The position numbers and the translations under genes were made by a program. From NCBI GenBank assembly GCA_023392285.1, contig JAEVZK010000005.1, positions 1 through 46,175 of the forward strand: a DNA stretch of 46,175 nt, given 5' to 3'. Under the pieces are notes generated by a model, which saw only the letters and a list, made by a program, of their open reading frames with translations, did no database searches and was not told the DNA's origin. This stretch comes from Armatimonadota bacterium (GTDB lineage Bacteria; Armatimonadota; Fimbriimonadia; Fimbriimonadales; Fimbriimonadaceae). The stretch's first letter is position 1; each line of letters opens with the position of its first letter. Positions 19,128 to 26,262 of the stretch are shown piece by piece.

Positions 19128-20072
19128 CTAAGCGGTTTTTGTCTTTGGAACCGCGTATTGCTCGATGTGTTTTAGGCAGCATGCTCGCACGCGGGCTCGA
19201 ATCCGGTTGATGAATTCCGCCCGCTGAGTCACGCCGACAGCCCCTCGGGCATCCAGAAGGTTAAAGGTATGGCTTGCCCGCAGAGCAAGATCGAGGGCAG
19301 GATAGACGAGTGCATTCGGTCTACCTTCCATCGGCTTCCCTTCTGATGGATCGGTGGTCATGATGTCGAGCTTTTCGTTCCAGAACACTGGCATCTCGAT
19401 CGTGCGCTTCGATTCCGCCTCATACATATCGAAGAGCTTAAACAGCATCTCCGTATCAGCGACCTCGAAATTGTAGACGTTGTTTTGCATCTCCAGGCTG
19501 TACTCGGCCTGTTTATAGGTTAAATTGTCGCTCCAGTCGAGATCTGTCCAAAAGGAGGCCTTGTTATCGCGCATGAGGCAGAGGCGTTCCGGCCCGTAGG
19601 TGATCTCGGCGCAAACTGGGTTGCATTCGATACCGCCCATCTGTTGGAAAAAAGTGAACTGACTAATCTCCGCGCCATCGATCCAGACCTCCCAGCCGAC
19701 GCCGCTAGCCCCCGCCGCCTGGCTCTCCCAGTCATCCTCGACAAGGCGGACGTCGTGCCTCGAAGTATCAAATCCCAGCGCATCTAACGATCCCATGTAG
19801 AGGTCGACAATATTCTCGGGTGAAGGCTTTAAGATCACCTGATACTGGTAGTAGCGCTGGCTGCGCATGGGATTACGCGTGTAGCGGCCATCTGCTGGGC
19901 GACGACTGGGCTGCACATACGCGACGTTCCAAGGTTCAGGGCCAAGAACCCTGAGAGTAGTCGCCGGATGCATAGTTCCGGCGCCGACTTCCATGTCATA
20001 CGGTTGAAGGATGGCGCAGCCTTGACCCGCCCAGTAATCGTTCAGGCGGAAAATCATCTCCTGCATCGTCAT
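19128..20072 (-). CDS. glyQ: Glycyl-tRNA synthetase alpha subunit
   Basis: The 314-residue catalytic subunit of the alpha2beta2 bacterial glycyl-tRNA synthetase. The sequence is highly typical: MIFRLNDYWAGQGCAILQPY, MEVGAGTMHPATTLRVLGPE, YVQPSRRPADGRY, RYYQYQVILKPSP and GVGWEVWIDGAEISQFTFFQ. The partner glyS is not adjacent: downstream come a tRNA and tal, upstream an anti-sigma gene. The ATG at 20072 stands 10 nt after the anti-sigma stop; TAACCT, which overlaps that stop, lies 7 nt before the ATG, so a separate leaderless transcript is possible. Confidence 0.96.
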   Translation of the reverse strand: MTMQEMIFRLNDYWAGQGCAILQPYDMEVGAGTMHPATTLRVLGPEPWNVAYVQPSRRPADGRYTRNPMRSQRYYQYQVILKPSPENIVDLYMGSLDALGFDTSRHDVRLVEDDWESQAAGASGVGWEVWIDGAEISQFTFFQQMGGIECNPVCAEITYGPERLCLMRDNKASFWTDLDWSDNLTYKQAEYSLEMQNNVYNFEVADTEMLFKLFDMYEAESKRTIEMPVFWNEKLDIMTTDPSEGKPMEGRPNALVYPALDLALRASHTFNLLDARGAVGVTQRAEFINRIRARVRACCLKHIEQYAVPKTKTA

Positions 20073-20079
20073 GGCAGGT

Positions 20080-20085
20080 AGGTTA
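20080..20085 (-). promoter_or_regulatory. TANNNT -10 element, leaderless-type start
   Basis: TAACCT on the minus strand ends 7 nt before the glyQ ATG and contains the stop codon of the preceding anti-sigma gene. Confidence 0.4.
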
Positions 20086-20754
20086 CCTGCGAGGTCTGCG
20101 ATTGCCTAACCACCAGATCAAGAAGATCAGGATGGCGAACGCAGGGACAAATTTCAAAGACTCGGGAGGACCGCTTCCCTCGACCGGAGATTCGGGAACA
20201 TGTGCGGACTGGGCTGGCTGGCCAGTTTGCCGTTGTGGCTGTTGCATTCTGGAGCGACTAGCGGACTCGCTCTCGGGCCGCTTGCCTTTCGCTTCTTCCT
20301 CACGTTTTTGGGCATGTCGGCTCACCGTTCCCTCAGCCGACTTGTCTTTGAAAGCCTCTTCAGCCATTGCATTTGCCGAGGCTGGCGTCGATGAGACAGC
20401 GACCCCTTCTGGAGCCGATTCCTTCATTCGTTTCGCTACGCTTCTGTCGGGTTGGAGAAGTGGAAAGAAAATGATGAAGAATAGAACCGACACACCCATC
20501 GCAAACACCCACGCGTACCGAAGGGCGAAGCTAGGGCGCGAATTCAACTTCGCGACGGCTTTCAAGGTTCGTTCCAGACCGACCGGAATCGGCTGCACCA
20601 CTTGCGAGCGGATTGCGTCCGAGATCGCTTCGATTGCGGCTAATTCCGCTCGCAGGTTAGCATCGCTCGCCAGCGCCTCCTCGAGTTCTCTGCGGCGCTC
20701 CAACGGGAGTTCTCCGTCGATATAAGCTTTCAGGTCTTCGCGCCAGTCCGTCAT
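20083..20754 (-). CDS. Membrane anti-sigma factor (no zinc motif)
   Basis: A 223-residue protein encoded with a 4-nt overlap (ATGA) after an ECF sigma gene, the usual place for an anti-sigma factor. The N-terminal helices (MTDWREDLKAYIDGELPLER, then RAELAAIEAISDAI) resemble the sigma-binding domain, but the HxxxCxxC zinc motif of most such proteins is absent. A membrane helix spans YAWVFAMGVSVLFFIIFFPL (about residues 80-100). A long polar Ser/Glu/Gln/Pro segment follows, then a second hydrophobic stretch FVPAFAILIFLIWWLG before a basic C-terminus. Assignment rests mainly on context. Confidence 0.72.
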   Translation of the reverse strand: MTDWREDLKAYIDGELPLERRRELEEALASDANLRAELAAIEAISDAIRSQVVQPIPVGLERTLKAVAKLNSRPSFALRYAWVFAMGVSVLFFIIFFPLLQPDRSVAKRMKESAPEGVAVSSTPASANAMAEEAFKDKSAEGTVSRHAQKREEEAKGKRPESESASRSRMQQPQRQTGQPAQSAHVPESPVEGSGPPESLKFVPAFAILIFLIWWLGNRRPRR

Positions 20755-21239
20755 GTTTCCACCTGAAAACTCCTGAGGCTTCTTCGCAAGTTAGCAAACG
20801 CATGATGCAGGCGAGATTTCACCGTTCCTACTGGCACACCGATGATGGACGCGGCTTCTTCATAGTTGAGGCCTTCAACCTCGTGCAGGAGCACGACCTC
20901 CCGGTGCTCAGCAGATAATTTGTCCAGCGCATCCTGAAGAGAGTGTCGATCGATGAGCTGAGATTCTAGCGGTCCCGCCTCGGAGATGTCTTGCAACTCG
21001 ATTGGTAACTCAAATTTTTTCGATCTGCTCATTTTTCGACACTCGTTGTTCGCGATTCCCAGCAACCAGGTGCGCAAGGTCGAATCCCCTCGGAAGTTCT
21101 TCAAAACTCGTTGCGCGGTAATAAAAGTCTCCTGCGATGCGTCCGCAGCGGCCTGGATTCCAACCCGACGCGCACAGAACCGATACACGATCTCGTAGTG
21201 ATCGCGTACGATTGAGGCGATATCAAGGTTGGCCGCCAT
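20751..21239 (-). CDS. ECF-type RNA polymerase sigma factor
   Basis: A 162-residue sigma-70 family protein with only regions 2 and 4. Region 2 covers YEIVYRFCARRVG through AADASQETFITAQRVLKNFRG and LRTWLLGIANN (-10 recognition and core binding). Region 4 covers LDKLSAEHREVVLLHEVEGL and the helix-turn-helix YEEAASIIGVPVGTVKSRLH (-35 recognition). It overlaps the anti-sigma gene by 4 nt and is divergent from leuD across an inverted repeat at 21318-21339. The triggering signal is unknown. Confidence 0.92.
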   Translation of the reverse strand: MAANLDIASIVRDHYEIVYRFCARRVGIQAAADASQETFITAQRVLKNFRGDSTLRTWLLGIANNECRKMSRSKKFELPIELQDISEAGPLESQLIDRHSLQDALDKLSAEHREVVLLHEVEGLNYEEAASIIGVPVGTVKSRLHHAFANLRRSLRSFQVET

Positions 21240-21317
21240 GTTTACCGTTCGAACGCCTTTTAAACGCTCTGGAAAGTTGGTGTCAGGACGTACCCCAGCC
21301 GTTCAAAAGACTTTTTA

Positions 21318-21339
21318 ATTTTGACGGTTGCGTCAAAAT
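21318..21339. promoter_or_regulatory. Inverted repeat between sigma factor and leuD
   Basis: ATTTTGACG and CGTCAAAAT are perfect 9-bp arms around GTTG. Each arm contains a TTGACG hexamer on one strand. It lies 7 nt before the likely leuD GTG and about 80 nt before the sigma-factor start, so it could be a shared operator. Confidence 0.45.
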
Positions 21340-21345
21340 AGCAGT

Positions 21346-21936
21346 GTGGAAGCCTTCAACACCCATACCGGTAAGATCGCCGTGGTGCCGGATGACAACA
21401 TCGATACCGACCGGATCATTCCTGCCCGGTTCCTTTCCCGAGTCAGCCGATCCGGATATGGGGAGCTGTTGTTTGCCGACGTCCGCGGACCTAGTTTCCC
21501 TCTCGATCAGCCTGAAGCTTCCGGTGCCACTATTTTGGTGGTCGGCACCAACTTTGGCTGCGGATCATCACGGGAACACGCGGTCTGGGCGATTCAACAA
21601 GCGGGATTTCGAGCCGTAATCGCCAAGCGGACCCCGGACTCGGCTGCGTACAGCGATATTTTTCGGCAGAACTCGGCGAACTGCGGCCTGTTGCTCGTTG
21701 AACTGGAACCAGACGCACATCAGAAGCTTGCTGATGCTGGCAGCGGAGCGGAGGCTACGGTCGATCTCCCCAACCAAACCGCTCAGATTGGCGGAGAAAC
21801 GTTCCCGTTTGAAATTAACGAAGTGACGAAGCAGGCGATCGTGCAAGGTCTAGATCTCATCGGGACGACTTTGATTTACAATGACGCTATCGATCAATTC
21901 GAAAAGGCCTCTGACACATTCATTCCCTCAAGATGA
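21346..21936 (+). CDS. leuD: 3-isopropylmalate dehydratase small subunit
   Basis: Small subunit of isopropylmalate isomerase in leucine synthesis; it pairs with LeuC, which is not in this window. The GTG at 21346 gives MEAFNTHTGKIAVVPDDNID, the family N-terminus, so I prefer it over a TTG at 21328 that falls inside the inverted repeat. TDRIIPARFL, the substrate-loop motif GTNFGCGSSREHAVWA and FRQNSANCGLL confirm the family. Length of 196 fits. The stop overlaps the next ATG (ATGA), coupling it to the DUF192 lipoprotein. Confidence 0.95.
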   Translation: MEAFNTHTGKIAVVPDDNIDTDRIIPARFLSRVSRSGYGELLFADVRGPSFPLDQPEASGATILVVGTNFGCGSSREHAVWAIQQAGFRAVIAKRTPDSAAYSDIFRQNSANCGLLLVELEPDAHQKLADAGSGAEATVDLPNQTAQIGGETFPFEINEVTKQAIVQGLDLIGTTLIYNDAIDQFEKASDTFIPSR

Positions 21937-22565
21937 AATCCTTTCTTTTTCTACTCGCCATTGCGGCCTTATGGGGTTGCTCGCCCGCCAATCCAGATGG
22001 GCCGACTACCCCGCCCTCAACCTCGGCATCGGACGCGGGCACCTCAACTCAGCCGGTCTCAAATCCAGCAGATGGGGGCACTTCGAAGGATTCTCCCTCC
22101 GACCGAACTTCTACGACGGCTACTTCCGAAGACCAAAGTAAGAAAAACGACATCCCAAACCGAGTTTTTCAACTTCGTGACCTCGCCGTCACCACCATCA
22201 TGTCGAAATCGCATGCGATCAAGGCTTGGGTCATGGACACCCCCGCGAAGCGTGAAGAAGGCATGATGTGGCTCAAAGCGAATGACGTGAAAGACGATCA
22301 GGGGATGCTGTTTGTGTTTCCCAATGAGGATCCAAACATGGGATTTTGGATGGACAACACCATTCTCGCTCTTGATATCATTTTTATCGACAAAAATCGA
22401 AAAGTGCTCAACATACAAAAAGGCAAGCCATTCGATCAAACAAATTTGCCTTCGGCGGGTCCGGCCATGTTCGTGTTGGAACTGAAACAAGGCATGGCGG
22501 CTAAGTTCGAGATCAAACCGGGAGATACTCTCAAGTGGCCGGAAACGATCAAAGCAGAAAATTAA
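21933..22565 (+). CDS. Lipoprotein with DUF192 domain
   Basis: A 210-residue protein with a lipoprotein signal (FLFLLAIAALWGC, Cys16 as the acylated residue), then a low-complexity Pro/Ser/Thr/Asp linker to about residue 80, then a DUF192 domain of about 120 residues: WVMDTPAKREEGMMWLK, GMLFVFPNEDPNMGFWMDNT, LDIIFIDKNRKVLNI and the closing LELKQGMAAKFEIKPGD. The DUF192 biochemical role is unknown. The lipid anchor and linker place the domain outside the inner membrane. It is translationally coupled to leuD (ATGA). Confidence 0.85.
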   Translation: MKSFLFLLAIAALWGCSPANPDGPTTPPSTSASDAGTSTQPVSNPADGGTSKDSPSDRTSTTATSEDQSKKNDIPNRVFQLRDLAVTTIMSKSHAIKAWVMDTPAKREEGMMWLKANDVKDDQGMLFVFPNEDPNMGFWMDNTILALDIIFIDKNRKVLNIQKGKPFDQTNLPSAGPAMFVLELKQGMAAKFEIKPGDTLKWPETIKAEN

Positions 22566-22579
22566 ACCGTCCTTCATTC

Positions 22580-23977
22580 GTGAAGATTGCACTTCTGCTT
22601 GTAGTCGCCGCGATCAGCGCTTCAGCTTTGAGCCAATCGCCACTTGGCGATGTGGTCCTTTCTAGCGATAAGGCATTTAAGCTGATGCCTCCAAGGGCTT
22701 TTGCGAACGGGACAGCGCACGGCCTGCAGTGGTCTTCCGACGGCAAATATGTGATGGTGGTGCAAGACAACGTCGTGACTGCATCGGGTTCCCCTTGGAA
22801 AGCCACCGACTCCTCCAACCAAGAAATCGTTGTTTACAGCGCCAAAAGAGGGCAGGCGAAATCGCTCTTCACCACCAAGAGCAGATCCACGGCAATTAAA
22901 CGAACTTCTTGGATTTACAATTCGACAACCATCTTGGCAGAGGTGGAGGATAGCGTTAAACCAACTGCCGACGCACCGTCAACACTCGTTCGGCATATCT
23001 ATTCGATTGATGCAGCAAGCGGAAGCTACTCAGAAATTGCCCGTGCGGAGGGTAACGACGAGGAAGTTGGCTTTGAAACCGCCCCCGAGTTCGAGGGGGC
23101 TCTCCTCACGCTTCACAAAATCCTCCCAGCAGCCGCACCTGGCACTCCAATGGAAGTGAAAATGGATTATGTGATCCTGAAATCGAATGGCAAGCCTGCA
23201 GGCACGCCGAGCGACATGAAGAACGCATACTTCAACTACTGGGCTGAAGATGGAACCACAGCGGTGTTTCAGCGATGGGAACAGCGGCAAATGAAGGTGT
23301 TCCTGCTCAATTTGAGGACTGGTTCATTCAAAGAAACAGACGCTCCATTAGATAACATCGTGCCGGCGGCGGCCCTCGGCGGTTCAAATCCCCAACCCGC
23401 CGGTCCCAACCTTCTAAAGCGGTATCGCCTCAAAGATCCAAAGTTGCCGGTCCACCTCCAATTGGGAGCCGCGATCGCGAAGGCACCCCCAACTTCCAGG
23501 AACCTGAAGCCTCTCTTTCTAGCTTCAGACATAGAAACTGAACCAAGGGCGCTCGTGGTGGGCGATTTTAATGAAGCTGACTTGGCACCAGACGGAAGTG
23601 CCGTCGCATATATCACACAAGGCCTCGCAGTGGTTCGCCCGATCTCCACCGCGGATCGCTCTGCCTACGAACAAGCGCTGAAAGCTGAGGAGAAGACCCG
23701 ACTCCTTTCTCAAGCCAAGCAGGTGGCAGTCGCGATTCTAATTCACTCGGCAGACAACGACGACAATTTGATCAGCAACAAGGTCGATGTCGCGCACGAG
23801 TTGGAGCCATATGTAAGGAACAAATCCCTGTTGGAAGGTCTGGTTTACACATTTTCCGGTGGCAGTGCGAGCGACATTGCCGCTCCTGCTGAAACCGAAC
23901 TCGGCTACGTTCCGGGAGCAGGTGGAAGGGCAGTCATTTATGCAGATGGACACGTTGTCTGGAAAGACGACAAATAA
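22580..23977 (+). CDS. Exported beta-propeller-like protein with prepilin-type C-terminal motif
   Basis: A 465-residue exported protein. The GTG at 22580 opens directly on a signal peptide (KIALLLVVAAISASALSQ); an alternative GTG at 22535 would overlap the previous gene and add a polar stretch. The body contains TolB/WD40-like blade motifs such as LQWSSDGKYVMVVQD, YFNYWAEDGTTAVFQRW and ADLAPDGSAVAYITQG. After about residue 385 comes a different segment: KQVAVAILIHSADNDDNLI and finally GAGGRAVIYADGHVVWKDDK. This resembles the C-terminal part of prepilin-like proteins with the H-X9-DG motif, but no type IV N-terminal methylation motif is present. Function unknown. Confidence 0.65.
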   Translation: MKIALLLVVAAISASALSQSPLGDVVLSSDKAFKLMPPRAFANGTAHGLQWSSDGKYVMVVQDNVVTASGSPWKATDSSNQEIVVYSAKRGQAKSLFTTKSRSTAIKRTSWIYNSTTILAEVEDSVKPTADAPSTLVRHIYSIDAASGSYSEIARAEGNDEEVGFETAPEFEGALLTLHKILPAAAPGTPMEVKMDYVILKSNGKPAGTPSDMKNAYFNYWAEDGTTAVFQRWEQRQMKVFLLNLRTGSFKETDAPLDNIVPAAALGGSNPQPAGPNLLKRYRLKDPKLPVHLQLGAAIAKAPPTSRNLKPLFLASDIETEPRALVVGDFNEADLAPDGSAVAYITQGLAVVRPISTADRSAYEQALKAEEKTRLLSQAKQVAVAILIHSADNDDNLISNKVDVAHELEPYVRNKSLLEGLVYTFSGGSASDIAAPAETELGYVPGAGGRAVIYADGHVVWKDDK

Positions 23978-24116
23978 GAGATTGAACTGAAATCGGATCG
24001 TTTGCGGAACTCCTTTATAGTTTCATTGGCTCTATTTGAAACAGTTCTCGCTCACCAACAGTCAGAAAAAATGCATGAACCGAGCATGGACGTTTATGCG
24101 AAAAGGAGAGCAACAA

Positions 24117-24293
24117 ATGTTAAGGTGGGCAGTAGTATTTCTAGTCGTAGCCATTGTCGCAGCACTGCTGGGATTTGGCGGAATCGCTGGAGCAGCAAGC
24201 TCGATTGCATTAATCCTATTCTGGGTTTTCCTTGCAATCACAGTTGTATTGTTCCTGATCGGCCTCTTGGGTGGCCCGGCGCGGGTTCCCTAG
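24117..24293 (+). CDS. DUF1328 / UPF0391 small membrane protein
   Basis: A 58-residue, two-helix membrane protein: MLRWAVVFLVVAIVAALLGF GGIAGAAS, then IALILFWVFLAITVVLFLIG. Both length and sequence match the DUF1328 family, small inner-membrane proteins found in many bacteria and often stress-induced, with unknown role. The ATG at 24117 has AAAGGAG 8 nt upstream; a longer frame upstream starting at 24036 has none. A strong terminator follows. Confidence 0.88.
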   Translation: MLRWAVVFLVVAIVAALLGFGGIAGAASSIALILFWVFLAITVVLFLIGLLGGPARVP

Positions 24294-24315
24294 ATCGGCA
24301 CAAAGTAAAAATAGA

Positions 24316-24353
24316 AAGAGTTCGCGAGAAATCGCGAACTCTTTTTATTTTTT
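24316..24353 (+). terminator. Strong rho-independent terminator
   Basis: AAGAGTTCGCGA pairs perfectly with TCGCGAACTCTT around a GAAA loop, followed by a T-rich run to 24352. It closes the DUF1328 transcript. Confidence 0.9.
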
Positions 24354-24378
24354 AGCAACGCACCCTTTAAGTTTCTTG

Positions 24379-24384
24379 TATTAT
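24379..24384 (+). promoter_or_regulatory. TANNNT -10 element, leaderless-type start
   Basis: TATTAT ends 7 nt before the ATG at 24392; there is no Shine-Dalgarno. Confidence 0.5.
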
Positions 24385-24391
24385 TTGCCGT

Positions 24392-24796
24392 ATGGGCAAA
24401 GAAAAATTAAACAAACTGCTTACGCGAGACCCTGTTTCGGGCGGACCGCTCTTCATCAGCGAGTTGACGTCCGAGGATTCTGGTATTCGGATCAAAGGGA
24501 GATTTGCGATACCCTTCTATGCTTGTCTGGACGATGAGCAAAATCGGTTCTTGGAAGTGTTTCTGCGAAGCCGGGGCATGCTCAACTCTGTCGAGCGTGA
24601 GCTCGGGATCAGCTATCCGACCGTCAAGTCAAGACTCGATGGACTTCTCGAGACCCTAGGGCTCACGCCCTACAAGGAGGATGCTGCCAAGAAGGACAAA
24701 GCTGCGGAAAGGAAGGCAAAAATTTTGGACCAGTTGGAGAACGGCGAAATATCGGCTGAAGAAGCCAAGGCGAAGCTCAAGGAGGGCTCACGATGA
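24392..24796 (+). CDS. DUF2089-like regulator lacking the zinc ribbon
   Basis: A 134-residue protein. The core IKGRFAIPFYACLDDEQNRF LEVFLRSRGMLNSVERELGI, followed by SYPTVKSRLDGLLETLG, is the DUF2089 helix-turn-helix-like domain. In typical members an N-terminal CPxC...CxxC ribbon comes first; here the equivalent region reads RDPVSGGPLFISEL and has no cysteine pairs. The C-terminus (AKILDQLENGEISAEEAKAKL) is a short SHOCT-like helix pair. It overlaps the next gene by 4 nt (ATGA), and that gene begins with the same kind of helix pair. It is probably a transcriptional regulator of its own operon. Confidence 0.8.
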   Translation: MGKEKLNKLLTRDPVSGGPLFISELTSEDSGIRIKGRFAIPFYACLDDEQNRFLEVFLRSRGMLNSVERELGISYPTVKSRLDGLLETLGLTPYKEDAAKKDKAAERKAKILDQLENGEISAEEAKAKLKEGSR

Positions 24797-26013
24797 AAGA
24801 CGAAGTCAAGAGAATTTTGAAGTTGGTCCAAGAAGGCAAGCTCAGCGCAGAAGATGCGGCGGAATTGATCGAAGCTTTCGAAAATGGCCCCAGCCCGTCC
24901 ACATCGGCAGAAGAATCCCCTGAACCCCCAGGTTCGACGCCGCCTCCTCCGCCTCCGAATGCCGGTGGCACCTCTTCAGATGGCATGAAGGATCCGCTTC
25001 GGAACCTCGTGGAAGCCATCGAGAAGCTGGGAAAAGATGCCGCAAACAGCGTGAACTGGCAAGAAGTTGCGAAGCAGGCGCGCGAGAGTGCCTCTAAAGC
25101 GGGCGAAACGATCAAGCAAGGATTCGAATCCGTCACGAAGGGCGGTGGTTTCGGAGGGTTCTTTGGCAATTCCGAATCGAGGGACGTCAGTCTTCCGCTT
25201 GCCGTTCCTGAGGGCAAGACGCTGCGTATTGAGAACCCGTGCGGGAACGTGAAAGTCACGTGCGGTGCTTCGCTCGGCCAAGTCAACGCTCGTGCCCAGT
25301 TCAGAGGTATTGGCGAGGAAGCTCGAGCCAAAGCAGACGCCTACACCGTAATCATCGAAGAAAGCGACACTGCCGTGACGATTCGTCAGCCCGACGTCCC
25401 CGGACTATCGGTCGATCTCGAGGTGAGCATTCCGAATAAATGCCATGTGGACATACGGTCCCAATCTGGCAACGTGGTGCTCGAAGAAACCAGGGCAAAC
25501 TGCCGCGTCCACACCAAATCCGGTGATTGCCAGATTCGTGGGGCCAACGGCCAGGTCGAAGTGAACGGTCTCAGCGGAAACATAACTGTCGAAGACAGCA
25601 CGGCGACAAGCTGTTCCATCGAAAATAAATCGGGCAATATCATCCTGCGCCGAGTCGTTGGCAACGCGAATATCCGGACGGCGAGCGGTGACACAACCTT
25701 AAACGATTGCGAGATGAAGTCGCTGGCCTTGGACGGAATTTCTGGTGACATCCACGTGGACCTGCGCAGTCCTGTTACTCATGCGGTAAGTCTTCGCACC
25801 GTCAGTGGAAACGTATCGATCGCGGTGCCAGATGGTTCCGACTGCCGCGTGGGACTGAAGGCTCTCCGGGGCCATGTGTCGTGCGGCATTCCACTCGTCG
25901 ACGAAGCTCGAGCAGAGGGACAGGTGACCGGGAAACTCGGCGAGGGCAAAGGAACCCTAGACGTCAGTGCGGTGAGCGGAGATATTAAAGTGGAAATGCA
26001 CGTCTACTCCTAG
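24793..26013 (+). CDS. DUF4097 beta-helix protein with N-terminal SHOCT-like domain
   Basis: A 406-residue protein. The first 30 residues (DEVKRILKLVQEGKLSAEDAAELIEAF) are a SHOCT-like helix pair as seen at the end of DUF2089 proteins. A proline-rich linker (about 40-60) and an amphipathic helical segment (about 65-115) follow. From about residue 130 to the end are DUF4097 beta-strand repeats with recurring SGN/SGD turns: RSQSGNVVLEE, TKSGDCQIRG, LSGNITVED, NKSGNIILRR, TASGDTTLND, ISGDIHVDL, TVSGNVSIAV and a final VSGDIKVEM. No signal peptide or membrane segment is visible, so the protein looks cytoplasmic. The layout recalls YvlB-type proteins. Function unknown. Confidence 0.82.
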   Translation: MKDEVKRILKLVQEGKLSAEDAAELIEAFENGPSPSTSAEESPEPPGSTPPPPPPNAGGTSSDGMKDPLRNLVEAIEKLGKDAANSVNWQEVAKQARESASKAGETIKQGFESVTKGGGFGGFFGNSESRDVSLPLAVPEGKTLRIENPCGNVKVTCGASLGQVNARAQFRGIGEEARAKADAYTVIIEESDTAVTIRQPDVPGLSVDLEVSIPNKCHVDIRSQSGNVVLEETRANCRVHTKSGDCQIRGANGQVEVNGLSGNITVEDSTATSCSIENKSGNIILRRVVGNANIRTASGDTTLNDCEMKSLALDGISGDIHVDLRSPVTHAVSLRTVSGNVSIAVPDGSDCRVGLKALRGHVSCGIPLVDEARAEGQVTGKLGEGKGTLDVSAVSGDIKVEMHVYS

Positions 26014-26025
26014 GCGAGCACTTCA

Positions 26026-26051
26026 GAGCCCCTGCCGATTCTCAGGGGCTC
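26026..26051 (+). terminator. Hairpin after the DUF4097 gene
   Basis: GAGCCCCTG and CAGGGGCTC form a perfect 9-bp GC-rich stem around an 8-base loop, 12 nt after the stop codon. There is no T-run, so it may be an RNA 3'-end stabiliser or a weak terminator. Confidence 0.45.
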
Positions 26052-26101
26052 AATCCCAATAAGGGGACGAAATAGCGGGTCGAGAGGATGCTCACAACTG
26101 A

Positions 26102-26119
26102 TTGCGAATCATTTCGCAA
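26102..26119. promoter_or_regulatory. Inverted repeat upstream of glnA
   Basis: TTGCGAA-N4-TTCGCAA, perfect 7-bp arms, about 145 nt before the glnA ATG. It does not match the GlnR/TnrA (TGTNA-N7-TNACA) or NtcA (GTA-N8-TAC) boxes. Candidate operator. Confidence 0.4.
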
Positions 26120-26147
26120 CCGCAAAATTGAGGTGACATCCCAAAAA

Positions 26148-26262
26148 GCGGTACCGTCTGTATGGCGTTCTCGCCAAAACCGCCGGGCACTGGCGCCCGG
26201 GATCGGCAAAGCACGCGCGGCAAGAGGGGGCTCCGTGTGAATGTGCAAACCCCGGGAAATCT
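26148..26262 (+). promoter_or_regulatory. Structured 5' leader of glnA
   Basis: The region can form a two-part helix, GCGGT (26148-26152) with ACCGC (26179-26183) enclosing TGGCG-TTCT-CGCCA (26163-26176), followed by a CCGGGC/GCCCGG hairpin (26183-26200). No ribosome site stands before the ATG. It does not match the glutamine riboswitch classes I know. Confidence 0.35.
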
